A model generated the notes under the pieces. The model ran no database searches. It was not told the DNA's origin and saw only the letters and a list, made by a program, of their open reading frames with translations. Both the position numbers and the translations under genes were made by a program. 64,000 nt of DNA from JAWKTM01 sp041399085 (GTDB lineage: Bacteria > Planctomycetota > Planctomycetia > Pirellulales > Pirellulaceae), in NCBI GenBank assembly GCA_041399085.1, contig JAWKTM010000024.1, positions 36,732-100,731 of the forward strand, in the 5' to 3' direction. Below, in pieces: positions 37,195-45,174 of the stretch (its first letter is position 1; every line of letters begins with the position of its first letter).

Positions 37195-37890
37195 ATGTCT
37201 CGACGTGATTCGTTTCGCCAATTGGGTGCCGCCGCGCCCGCAATCCTGCCGAGCCTGTTGCTGTGCGATTTCAGCAACTTGGAGCGAGAGATTGCGCGGT
37301 TGGAAGAAGCCGGCGCGCCGGGGATGCATCTGGACGTGATGGACGGCAACTTCGTGCCGAATCTGACGTATGGCATGCCGATCGTCCAAGCCGTGCGCAA
37401 GCTGACCCAGTTGCCGATCGACGTTCATTTGATGATCCGGCAGCCCGAGCGATATCTGTCACAGTTTCGCGACGCGGGAGCGGATCTGATCACGATTCAT
37501 GTCGAAGCAGTCGACGATCCGCGAGCCGCGCTGGGCGCGATTCGCGACCTCGGCATAGGCGCGGGAATTGCGATTAATCCCGGAACGCCCTTCGATCAAG
37601 TAACTGATTGCCTTAACGCGTGTGACCTGTTGCTGGTCATGAGCGTGCCGGCTGGATTTGGCGGTCAATCGTTCGATCGAACCGCCTTGGACCGGCTGCG
37701 ACAAGCTCGTGAGTTGGCTGGGTCGGACTTATTGTTGGAGGTTGACGGCGGAGTTAATTCGGACACGATTGCCGCTTGTGCGGAAGCCGGCGCGCAATTG
37801 TTTGTCGTGGGTTCGGCCATTTTTCGTCGCGACGATTATCGCGACGCCATTGGCCAGCTCCAGCGACTCGCCGTCCTTGGAGGAGGTTAA
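37195..37890 (+). CDS. rpe: Ribulose-phosphate 3-epimerase
   Basis: 231 residues from ATG 37195; a TTG ten codons earlier is less likely. The TIM-barrel motifs are clear: ILPSLLLCDFSNLEREI, MHLDVMDGNFVPNLTYG, IDVHLMIRQPERYL, LLVMSVPAGFGGQSF and LLLEVDGGVNSDTIA, with metal and catalytic residues His, Asp and Asp in their places. The usual NPGFGGQ loop reads PAGFGGQ. The enzyme interconverts ribulose-5-P and xylulose-5-P in the pentose phosphate pathway. The next gene begins 12 bases after the stop, suggesting an operon with the histidine-phosphatase-like gene. Confidence 0.95.
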   Translation: MSRRDSFRQLGAAAPAILPSLLLCDFSNLEREIARLEEAGAPGMHLDVMDGNFVPNLTYGMPIVQAVRKLTQLPIDVHLMIRQPERYLSQFRDAGADLITIHVEAVDDPRAALGAIRDLGIGAGIAINPGTPFDQVTDCLNACDLLLVMSVPAGFGGQSFDRTALDRLRQARELAGSDLLLEVDGGVNSDTIAACAEAGAQLFVVGSAIFRRDDYRDAIGQLQRLAVLGGG

Positions 37891-37902
37891 ACCTCGTTCG
37901 TT

Positions 37903-38484
37903 ATGTTACGCATAATTTTGATTCGTCCCGGTTCGACGGAGTTCGACGAACAGCGACGCATCAAGGGTACGTTGGACATCCCGCTCAGCGAGCACGGCCA
38001 GGCCGAAGCCACCGAAGCGGCGCGAGCGTTGTCCGATCTTCACATCGACTCGATCTATTACGGCCCCGGTCGCGCGTCGCGACAGTCGGCCGATCTGCTG
38101 GCGTCAGGGCGTCGCGTGAAGTTGAAAGAGTTGGAAAGCCTGACGAATCTCAACCACGGTCTGTGGCACGGCAAATTGATCGACGAAGTGCGCCGCAATC
38201 AACCGAAGGTGTATCGCCAGTTTCAAGAGCATCCCGAGTCGGTTTGTCCGCCGGGCGGCGAAACGGTCGATTGCGTCGAGCAGCGTGCGGCCAAAGCTCT
38301 GAACCGTTTACTGCGAAAGCATCGCCACGGCGTGATCGCTTTGGTCGTCCCCGAACCACTCGCATCGGTCGTGCGCCACTTGCTGACAAACCACGACCTC
38401 GGCGATCTGTGGCGAGCCGAATGTGAGACCGGTCGTTGGGAACTGATCGAAGTCGAAGCCGGCCGCACCGCGGCACTGGCATAA
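37903..38484 (+). CDS. Histidine-phosphatase-fold protein lacking catalytic histidines
   Basis: 193 residues with the phosphoglycerate-mutase-like fold: IILIRPGSTEFDEQRRIKGT, DIPLSEHGQAEATEAARAL, YYGPGRASRQSADLLASG, GLWHGKLIDEVRRNQPKVY and GVIALVVPEPLASVVRHLL. The phosphoacceptor in the RHG motif is Pro9 (RPG) and the second conserved His (normally in VVSHGG) is Glu151. Both changes remove known catalytic residues, so an enzymatic phosphatase role is unlikely; a binding or regulatory role is inferred. It is 12 bases downstream of rpe. The frame is intact and well conserved elsewhere, arguing against decay. Confidence 0.82.
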   Translation: MLRIILIRPGSTEFDEQRRIKGTLDIPLSEHGQAEATEAARALSDLHIDSIYYGPGRASRQSADLLASGRRVKLKELESLTNLNHGLWHGKLIDEVRRNQPKVYRQFQEHPESVCPPGGETVDCVEQRAAKALNRLLRKHRHGVIALVVPEPLASVVRHLLTNHDLGDLWRAECETGRWELIEVEAGRTAALA

Positions 38485-38498
38485 CACCGATGTCGATC

Positions 38499-39437
38499 TC
38501 AGCGGTTTCGCTTCATTTCGGCAGCAAGCGTGTCGAGATATGCTGCCAAATCCATTTCATGAGCAACGGCAAGTGTTGCGAGTGAGTTTTTCGACGCGGC
38601 TTGTTCGCCGTGCTCGATTCGCCGAAGATGCCGTTCCGTCAGGCCGGCAACCTCCGATTGCTTCAGGCCGTGCCGCTCGCGCACCGCGCGAATTGCCTCG
38701 CCATAACGAACATTGAATATTTGCGTTCGCCGAACGGCTTCGATGGCGGTCGCCGGATCGACAAGTTGCCGAAGCTGCGTCCATCCGAGATGAACGTCGG
38801 CATGTGGCCAATAGATAAAGCGTCCATCGTCGTCGATCTGAAAGCTGCCGGCTTGATGCGAGTCGTCACCGATCAACTTCCCCAACTTCTTCAGGGGAAC
38901 TTCCAGTCGCGCGAATTGCGGTGACAACAGGACTAGTTGATCGCCTTCCATCCACGCGTCGACGATCCGAGCATCTCCCGCGTTAGCTCCTTTGTCGTTG
39001 GCGGTTAGGCCACGAATCAAGCGGCGAATCATCATCTGAATCGCGGGTTCATCCGGTTCGGCGGCGATGTGTAGTCGTTCGGCATTGCGAATATTCAGCT
39101 TGACCAAACGAGCGGCAAGGGCGGCCACCGGCAGTCGCTCCAAAAAGATCAGTTGCCGTGAGTTTGCGTTTCGAACGCTTGTCGACGCGGGAAGCCCCGC
39201 CAAATCGCTGAGCCGCGAAACGAACAATGTCGCTCCGCCGGACGGACGAAGCCGCACTTCCGCCATGCTTGGAAACGAGAATACGCGGACAGGCCGGCTT
39301 GCCGCCGTTTGCCCAACCGCTCGCTCACAGATTCGGCCGTATTGCGGGTTCGTGGCGACAATTCGCAAGCCTCGCGGCCGGGTCGCACCGGGCCGTCTCG
39401 GATTAGCCGCGTTCGTGGTTTTAGTCTTGCTCTTCAT
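38499..39437 (-). CDS. Helix-turn-helix protein with DUF2442-like middle domain
   Basis: 312 residues from ATG 39437. The N-terminus is basic and the region around 170-215 (FARLEVPLKKLGKLIGDDSH, then DDGRFIYWPHADVHLGWTQL) resembles DUF2442, a small domain often fused to or adjacent to helix-turn-helix regulators. A C-terminal HTH_3/XRE domain follows (AIRAVRERHGLKQSEVAGL, TERHLRRIEHGEQAASKNS). No kinase or protease domain is seen. It may be a DNA-binding regulator, possibly of toxin-antitoxin type, but no partner gene overlaps it. Its neighbours are unrelated metabolic and membrane genes. Confidence 0.7.
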   Translation of the reverse strand: MKSKTKTTNAANPRRPGATRPRGLRIVATNPQYGRICERAVGQTAASRPVRVFSFPSMAEVRLRPSGGATLFVSRLSDLAGLPASTSVRNANSRQLIFLERLPVAALAARLVKLNIRNAERLHIAAEPDEPAIQMMIRRLIRGLTANDKGANAGDARIVDAWMEGDQLVLLSPQFARLEVPLKKLGKLIGDDSHQAGSFQIDDDGRFIYWPHADVHLGWTQLRQLVDPATAIEAVRRTQIFNVRYGEAIRAVRERHGLKQSEVAGLTERHLRRIEHGEQAASKNSLATLAVAHEMDLAAYLDTLAAEMKRNR

Positions 39438-39565
39438 AATCAAAGCTCGTTGTCATGCACCGCCTCCCACTGCTCTAACAATGCCACTCGATGCTGCGCG
39501 GCCAAGGCTGCGAGTTGCTTGAGTTGCCTTCTTGACGGTGCAGGACACTTCAAGTAAATGTCCGG

Positions 39566-40072
39566 CTACGGATTGCCAGTGGCCTGACCCGTTTCGCCCG
39601 TCTCCGCGCCATCCTTCTCGTCAGTAGCTGGCTTCACGGTCACTTCATCCCGCGACACCACGGCGGTCGCGTCTTCGGCGTCGGCCTCGCGGTCGAGCCA
39701 GCGGATGCGAACCGTGTTGTCCGGCAATAGCTCGACCACTTCGGCCAGTGTCGGTTCGTCGTCGCGCAAAACTGCCACCTTAACGCCGACAAGCACCTCG
39801 CCGGTCTCGCGGTTCGCTTCCTCCTGGGCGGTTGCCTCCGCCGCTTGAGCAGCCTGTTCGGCCAAAGCTTGCTGCCGCTCGGCTTCGGCCATTGCATCCG
39901 TCATCATCGCTTCCATCCGTGCCTCCGCCTGCGTCATCGTGGTTTGCGCGGTTCTAACGCCGAACAGGAACAAGCCGCCGCAAGCGAGCGCGGCCAATAC
40001 CAACAACACCAAAAAGATGGCCACGATCACCAACACCGCATTGCCGCCGCCGGAACCTGGCTTCTGATTCAT
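39566..40072 (-). CDS. Membrane-anchored hypothetical protein with Glu/Ala-rich coiled coil
   Basis: 168 residues from ATG 40072, preceded by an AGAAGGA Shine-Dalgarno; the frame opens 22 codons earlier but that segment is not protein-like. A transmembrane helix (about 12-38, AVLVIVAIFLVLLVLAALAC) is followed by a strongly helical Glu/Ala/Gln stretch (50-90) likely to form a coiled coil. A small beta segment follows (LVGVKVAVLRDDEPTLAEVV, RIRWLDREADAED) and a polar C-terminus. No family recognised. Confidence 0.68.
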   Translation of the reverse strand: MNQKPGSGGGNAVLVIVAIFLVLLVLAALACGGLFLFGVRTAQTTMTQAEARMEAMMTDAMAEAERQQALAEQAAQAAEATAQEEANRETGEVLVGVKVAVLRDDEPTLAEVVELLPDNTVRIRWLDREADAEDATAVVSRDEVTVKPATDEKDGAETGETGQATGNP

Positions 40073-40266
40073 AATCGGTTTTCCTTCTGAATGATTCGGA
40101 TGCTTGGAATTCGAGTCGCGCCGCGCGACCTGCCGCAATCGCTCGTAACCTGGCTCAGTGCCGCGCTAGTTGTCACAAGATGGGTCGTCGGCGAGTATAT
40201 CGGCTCCGTGCGTCGAGAGAGACAAGCACGCGTCGCGTCGAGAAAAGAACCGAGCCGAGGATCATC

Positions 40267-41211
40267 ATGAGTAACCGCTACCGTGAACTATCGCTGCCTT
40301 CGGGAGCTGAAGCCGTCCAGCCCGCGGCCGGAGTCGCCTTTACCGAAGGCCCAGCCTATCACGTCGACGGCTCGGTTTATTTCTCGGATATCGTCAACAA
40401 CCGCATCCTGCGACGCGCGGTCGATGGGCAGATCTCCGTGTTTCGCGAGCCCAGCCATCGCACCAATGGTCAGACATTCGATCACCAAGGTCGTTTATTG
40501 CATTGCGAGGGCGCCGAGTTCGGGCCGGGAGGCGGCCGCCGTGTCACGCGCACGAATCTGGAGTCCGGCGAATACGAAGTGCTGACCGACCGCTACGACG
40601 GCATTCGCTACAACTCGCCCAACGACATCTGTGTCGACGGCCAGGGGCGGATTTACTTCACCGATCCGTGTTACGGCGATCGCTCGCAGATGGACATGGA
40701 AATCGAAGGCGTCTATCGGATCGACGTGGATGGCCGCGTGACGCGGATTCTCGAACAGCCCGCGATTCAGCGGCCGAACGGCTTGGCGGTCACGCAAGAC
40801 AGCCGCCGCTTGTACGTCGTCGACAGCTCGCATTTCGTGGGCGGCAACCGCAAGATTTGGGCGTTCGATCTGGACGAACAAGGCCAGCCGTCCAACGCCC
40901 GCGTCGTGATCGACTTCGCTCCGGGCCGAGGCGGCGACGGCATGCGGCTCGACATCGCGGGCAACCTCTACATCGCGGCCGGCATTCGTTCGCCACGCGG
41001 TCCGCACGAAACCACCGAAGTGCCGCCAGGGATCTACAAGGTATCGCCCGACGGCCAACTGCTGGGGCGCATCCCGATCCCCGAAGACGTGCTGACCAAC
41101 TTGGCGTTCGGCGGCGCTGATGGCCGAACGCTGTTCATCACGGCCGGCAAGACGCTGTTTCAAACGCGCGTGGGCATCCCCGGCCAAGTCGCCTTTCCAC
41201 AATGGACCTAG
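40267..41211 (+). CDS. SMP-30/gluconolactonase/LRE-family protein
   Basis: 314 residues from ATG 40267; the upstream extension to 40180 lacks protein character. Motifs of the SMP-30 beta propeller are present: FTEGPAYHVDGSVYFSDIVN, NGQTFDHQGRLLHCEGAEFG, YNSPNDICVDGQGRIYFTDP and RPNGLAVTQDSRRLYVVDSS. The metal ligands (Glu in TEGP, Asn in SPND, Asp in VVDS) are in place. The family hydrolyses sugar lactones. No signal peptide is seen, so it is probably cytoplasmic. The neighbouring 2-hydroxyacid dehydrogenase may act on a related sugar acid, but this is only context. Confidence 0.88.
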   Translation: MSNRYRELSLPSGAEAVQPAAGVAFTEGPAYHVDGSVYFSDIVNNRILRRAVDGQISVFREPSHRTNGQTFDHQGRLLHCEGAEFGPGGGRRVTRTNLESGEYEVLTDRYDGIRYNSPNDICVDGQGRIYFTDPCYGDRSQMDMEIEGVYRIDVDGRVTRILEQPAIQRPNGLAVTQDSRRLYVVDSSHFVGGNRKIWAFDLDEQGQPSNARVVIDFAPGRGGDGMRLDIAGNLYIAAGIRSPRGPHETTEVPPGIYKVSPDGQLLGRIPIPEDVLTNLAFGGADGRTLFITAGKTLFQTRVGIPGQVAFPQWT

Positions 41212-41280
41212 TTAACTTTCCGCAACGGACATAACCGCACAGCCCTCGCCTTTGCCTTTGAGGCAACCGGCCGATGAGAA

Positions 41281-41376
41281 CACGCCACCTACAAGCACGC
41301 AGCGCCAGCAAGTGAATCATCACGCCGCCTACAAGCACGCAGCGCCAGCAAGTGAATCATCAAACTCACTCGCTGG
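41281..41376. repeat. Two adjacent 40-bp direct repeats plus inverted arm
   Basis: Units at 41281-41320 and 41321-41360 are directly adjacent and differ at one base; each contains ACAAGCACGCAGCGCCAGCA. A TCACTCGCTGGC arm at 41366-41377 is complementary to GCCAGCAAGTGA in the units, giving a hairpin. A related degenerate copy (ACCAGCACGTAGCGCAAGCA) lies near 46636. The repeats fill the space between SMP-30 and the dehydrogenase and look like a dispersed intergenic family. Confidence 0.85.
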
Positions 41377-41449
41377 CCCCGCGCGCTAATACATTTCCCT
41401 CCCCCGCTCGCCGACGCGAACAATCAAGCTCACTTCTCAAGGCACAAGT

Positions 41450-42451
41450 ATGAAGCTGCTAATTCACCCGCCGATCGACGAACAGCGACTTTCCAAGCTG
41501 CGAGTCGCCGCCGGCTCGATGCGCGTGGTCAACGCCGCCAGCCACGAGGAAGCGGCGGCCGAGATCGTGGACGCCGATGCGTTCTTCGGCAAGCTGACCG
41601 CGCCGCTGTTGGCCGCCGCCACCAAGCTGCGGTGGGTTCAGTCGCCGACGGCCAGCCTCGAACACTATGTCTTTCCCGAGTTGGTCGATCATCCTTGCAC
41701 GCTGACCAACATGCGGGGCCTGTTCTACGACGTGATCGCCGATCATGTGTTCGGCTACATCTTGTGCTTCGCGCGGAACTTGCATCGGTACTTGCGTCAG
41801 CAGATGCGGGCCGAGTGGTCGCCGATCGGCGGCGAGCAAACGCGGCTGAGCTACGCCCAAGGCCCCGGCCAAGTCACGCCGATGGATCGGGCCCACATGC
41901 ATCTGGGGGATTGCACGATTGGCATTGTCGGCTTGGGAAGCATCGGGCTCGAAGTGGCTCGCCGAGCGACGGCGTTTGACATGAAAGTGGTGGCGGTCGA
42001 TGTAAAACTGACCGATCCGCCGCCATTCGTGGATCGCTTGTGGCCGGTGGAACGTCTGCCTGATTTGTTGGCCGCCAGCGATTTTGTCGTCATCGCCGCG
42101 CCGCACACGCCGCAAACCGAAGGGTTGTTCGGCCGTGAGCAGTTTCAGCAGATGCAGCGAACGGCGTATCTCATCAACATCGGTCGCGGTGTGATCGTGC
42201 GGCTGGACGAGTTGGTCGAGGCGCTCGACGCCCGCCTGATTGCCGGAGCCGCCTTGGACGTCTTTGAAACCGAGCCGTTGCCAGTCGATCATCCGCTTTG
42301 GCAACGTGAAAACGTTCTCATCACGCCGCATGTGGCCGCCTGCTCGGTCCGCGTCCCCGAGCGGCATCTGCAAATGCTGCTGGAGAACGTCCGTCGTTTC
42401 GCCACCGACCAACCGCTGCTAAATGTCGCCAGCAAGACCGACTGGTTCTAG
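41450..42451 (+). CDS. D-2-hydroxyacid dehydrogenase family protein
   Basis: 333 residues. The NAD-binding fold shows TIGIVGLGSIGLEVARRATA followed by VVAVDVKL. The catalytic Arg (LINIGRGVIVRLDELVEAL), Glu (DVFETEPLPVDHPLW) and His (NVLITPHVAACS) are present. The N-terminal lid domain begins MKLLIHPPIDEQRLSKL. Members reduce glyoxylate, hydroxypyruvate or phosphoglycerate analogues with NAD(P)H; the substrate is not determined. It follows the SMP-30 gene by 238 bases containing repeats, and is followed by the minisatellite. Confidence 0.88.
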   Translation: MKLLIHPPIDEQRLSKLRVAAGSMRVVNAASHEEAAAEIVDADAFFGKLTAPLLAAATKLRWVQSPTASLEHYVFPELVDHPCTLTNMRGLFYDVIADHVFGYILCFARNLHRYLRQQMRAEWSPIGGEQTRLSYAQGPGQVTPMDRAHMHLGDCTIGIVGLGSIGLEVARRATAFDMKVVAVDVKLTDPPPFVDRLWPVERLPDLLAASDFVVIAAPHTPQTEGLFGREQFQQMQRTAYLINIGRGVIVRLDELVEALDARLIAGAALDVFETEPLPVDHPLWQRENVLITPHVAACSVRVPERHLQMLLENVRRFATDQPLLNVASKTDWF

Positions 42452-42545
42452 GCCCGCGTGGCGAACATCGCGCCTGTTCGGAATCTGAATCAGTCCGCTT
42501 CGCCCGCAAAAGTCACCGCGGAGTCCGTAGAAACGCTCGTGCCAG

Positions 42546-42796
42546 CGTGGAAGCCATCACGCCATTCGTGGAATGGCTCATGGCGTCCGTGAAAAGCCTC
42601 ATGGCGGTCGTGGAAGGGCTCATGGCGAGCGTGGAAGGCTCATGGCGGTCGTGGAAGGGCTCATGGCGAGCGTGGAAAGGCTCATGGCGGTCGTGAAAAG
42701 GCTCATGGCGATCGTGGAGGGTGAAAGGCTCGTGGCGCGTGAAAGGCTCATGGCGAGCGTGGAAGGCCTCATGGCATGCGTGGAAGGCTGCGTGGC
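42546..42796. repeat. Minisatellite of about ten 20-21 bp units
   Basis: Tandem units of the form GTGGAAGGGCTCATGGCGAGC recur about ten times, alternating between GAGC and GGTC endings with base changes and occasional 20-base units. There are no unique spacers, so it is not a CRISPR array. Reading frames across it (for instance repeated HEPFHDRHEPF on the minus strand) are simple products of the repeat. The rest of the 696-base gap (42452-43147) shows no gene. Confidence 0.85.
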
Positions 42797-43147
42797 GGGC
42801 TAATGCCTGCCTTTCTACGCCCGTCCCCGACGTATTGCGCGAGCCTATCTGCAAGCGTGCGGACTTCACTAGGCCAAAATGCGTTCGCGTCCCGGCCTCC
42901 GCGATAGGAATCGCCTGACTACATCCAACCTCGCCCACGATCAGCGTCGCCACACGAATGTAGACCAGGCGCGCGGCTTGCATCTCCATTAGCGTCGGTC
43001 GTCCCAAGTGCGTCCTCCCTCGTAGTGCGTCGCCCACGACCTGATTCGACAATACCGCCCGCGGGTTTTGGCACGTCAATCGCCCCGCGTGACACCCGCC
43101 GGCCCGAGAGCGCTCGGGTCAATCACCTCACGGATAGGGAGAAACCA

Positions 43148-43948
43148 ATGACCGACCTAACGACAACTGGCGATACTTTCACCCGCGCTGCTGGCACGTT
43201 TCAACGTTCTCCGCTGCCCAAGTCGGATCATCACCACGGCTTCCACCCCGCCGTTAACGTCGGCACGGCCGAACGCTGGGCGTCGCTGGCGGCTGGCGGC
43301 GGACTCGTGTTGGCGGGACTGGCCAAACGTTCGACCGGCGGCCTGCTGCTGGCGGCGATCGGCGGCAGCCTCGTCTATCGCGGCTGGCAAGGACACTGTT
43401 ATGCCTACGAATCGCTCGGAATCAGCACGGCCGAACGTCACGAGGCGACAGGAGTGCCGGCACAAAGCGGATTCAAAATCGAACGCACGATTGCCATTAA
43501 TCGCCCGCGGGCCGAATTGTTCGAGTTTTGGCAGAACCTAGAGAATCTGCCGAACGTGATGAGCCACATTCAAAGTGTGACCGTGCAGCCCGGCGACGGC
43601 ACACAGTCGCATTGGATCGCCGACGGCGCGTTCGGCCGCACCGTCGAGTGGGACGCGGAAATCATCAATATCCGCGAGGGCGAAGTGATCGCTTGGCGGT
43701 CGCTCCCTGATAGCCAAGTGGACACCGCCGGCTCGGTTCACTTTGAATCGTTGCCCAACGATCGTGGCACGACGATGCGGGTTTCCATGAAATATAACCC
43801 GCCCGCTGGCAAGCTCGGGGCCTCGATTGCCAGCCTGTTCGGCGATGGCCTGGAACAGAAGTTGGACGAGGATCTCCGCCGCCTCAAGCAACACTTGGAG
43901 GCTGGCGAAATCGCCACAACCGACGGCCAACCTCACGGCCCAGCGTAG
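43148..43948 (+). CDS. SRPBCC-family protein with N-terminal DUF2892-like membrane region
   Basis: 266 residues from ATG 43148. Residues 42-88 include two short hydrophobic segments (WASLAAGGGLVLAGLAK, GGLLLAAIGGSLVYRGW), resembling DUF2892. The remainder is an SRPBCC/polyketide-cyclase-like ligand-binding fold: IERTIAINRPRAELFEFWQN, LENLPNVMSHIQSVT and EVIAWRSLPDSQVDTAGSVH. Such proteins are often found next to zinc alcohol dehydrogenases and SDRs in stress-linked cassettes, as is the case here. A ligand is not known. A GGGAGAAACC stretch upstream serves as the ribosome site. Confidence 0.82.
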   Translation: MTDLTTTGDTFTRAAGTFQRSPLPKSDHHHGFHPAVNVGTAERWASLAAGGGLVLAGLAKRSTGGLLLAAIGGSLVYRGWQGHCYAYESLGISTAERHEATGVPAQSGFKIERTIAINRPRAELFEFWQNLENLPNVMSHIQSVTVQPGDGTQSHWIADGAFGRTVEWDAEIINIREGEVIAWRSLPDSQVDTAGSVHFESLPNDRGTTMRVSMKYNPPAGKLGASIASLFGDGLEQKLDEDLRRLKQHLEAGEIATTDGQPHGPA

Positions 43949-44004
43949 TACGGCCATTTGCCACGTTATATGAGAACTGTACCAACACACATAAAGGACT
44001 CACC

Positions 44005-45174
44005 ATGAAAGCCATTTGCTGGTACGGCAAGCACGATATTCGTGTCCGGGAAGTGCCCGAGCCCACGATCATCAATCCCCGCGACGCGATTCTTCGCGTT
44101 ACCTCGACGGCGATCTGCGGCTCCGATTTGCATTTGTTTAACGGGTATATCCCTACCATGCAGCGCGGCGACATTCTGGGCCATGAATTCATGGGTGAGG
44201 TGGTAGAGGTCGGTTCCGCCGTCGAGAATCTGCAACCCGGCGATCGCGTCGTCGTGCCGTTCACGATCGCCTGTGGTCGTTGCTTCTTCTGCCAACGTCA
44301 GCAATGGTCTCTATGTGATAACTCGAACCCCAACGCCGCGGCGGCCGAACGATTGTACGGTTACTCAGGATCCGGCCTGTTCGGTTACTCTCATATGTTA
44401 GGCGGTTATGCGGGCGGCCAAGCGGAATTAGTGCGAGTGCCGTTCGCCGACGTGGGCCCGATTAAAGTCCCCGCGGACCTTTCCGATGACCAAGTGTTAT
44501 TCCTATCCGACATCTTACCCACCGGATATATGGCGGCCGAGAACGCCAATATCGAGCCGGGCGATACCGTGGCCGTTTGGGGCTGTGGACCGGTCGGGCA
44601 GTTTGCCATTCAGAGCGCCAAGTGGTTTGGGGCTTCGCGCGTGATCGCCATCGATCGGGTTCCCGAGCGGCTGAAGATGGCCGAACGTCACGCCGACGCC
44701 GAGACGATTAACTTCGCCGAAGTGGATGTAATCAGCGAACTCCGCGAACGTACTGGCGGACGCGGACCCGACGCATGCATCGATGCCGTGGGTCTCGAAG
44801 CGCACGGCAGCACGTTCGACGCGCTTTACGATCGCGCTAAGGCCGCCATGTTCATGGCCACCGATCGCTTGCACGTACTGCGTGAAGCCATTCAATGCTG
44901 TCGCAAGGGCGGCACGGTCTCCGTACCAGGAGTTTACGGCGGCATGCTCGACAAGATGCCCTTCGGCGCGGCTTTCGCCAAGGGGCTTAAGTTTGCAATG
45001 GGACAAACACACGTCCATCGTTACATGCCGACCCTGTTAGAACGGATTCAACAGAATGGTTTCGATCCCTCATTCATTATCTCACATCGGTTGAAGCTGG
45101 AAGACGCCCCCGGCGCCTACGAAATGTTCAACCTCCGAGAATCTCATTGTACGAAGGTAGTGTTAGAGGCATGA
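44005..45174 (+). CDS. Zinc-dependent alcohol dehydrogenase (formaldehyde-dehydrogenase-like)
   Basis: 389 residues. The catalytic-zinc ligands are visible in TAICGSDLHLFNGYIP (Cys, Ser-Asp-Leu-His) and DILGHEFMGEVVEVG (His-Glu). The structural-zinc cysteines are in CGRCFFCQRQQWSLC and the NAD fold is TVAVWGCGPVGQFAIQSA. The pattern matches the glutathione-independent formaldehyde dehydrogenase-like branch of MDR enzymes. Many such genes are annotated only as Zn-ADH, and the substrate is not known. ATG 44005 fits. The TGA overlaps the ATG of the SDR by four bases, so the pair is translationally coupled. Confidence 0.9.
   Translation: MKAICWYGKHDIRVREVPEPTIINPRDAILRVTSTAICGSDLHLFNGYIPTMQRGDILGHEFMGEVVEVGSAVENLQPGDRVVVPFTIACGRCFFCQRQQWSLCDNSNPNAAAAERLYGYSGSGLFGYSHMLGGYAGGQAELVRVPFADVGPIKVPADLSDDQVLFLSDILPTGYMAAENANIEPGDTVAVWGCGPVGQFAIQSAKWFGASRVIAIDRVPERLKMAERHADAETINFAEVDVISELRERTGGRGPDACIDAVGLEAHGSTFDALYDRAKAAMFMATDRLHVLREAIQCCRKGGTVSVPGVYGGMLDKMPFGAAFAKGLKFAMGQTHVHRYMPTLLERIQQNGFDPSFIISHRLKLEDAPGAYEMFNLRESHCTKVVLEA

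Noticed and set aside
42546..42796. CRISPR-like array
   Set aside because: Units are contiguous, 20-21 bases and degenerate, with no unique spacers and no cas genes nearby.
42513..43079. 188-residue minus-strand frame with HEPFHDRHEPF-like repeats
   Set aside because: Its repetitive part is a direct translation of the minisatellite and the rest has no family resemblance; the repeat explains the open frame.
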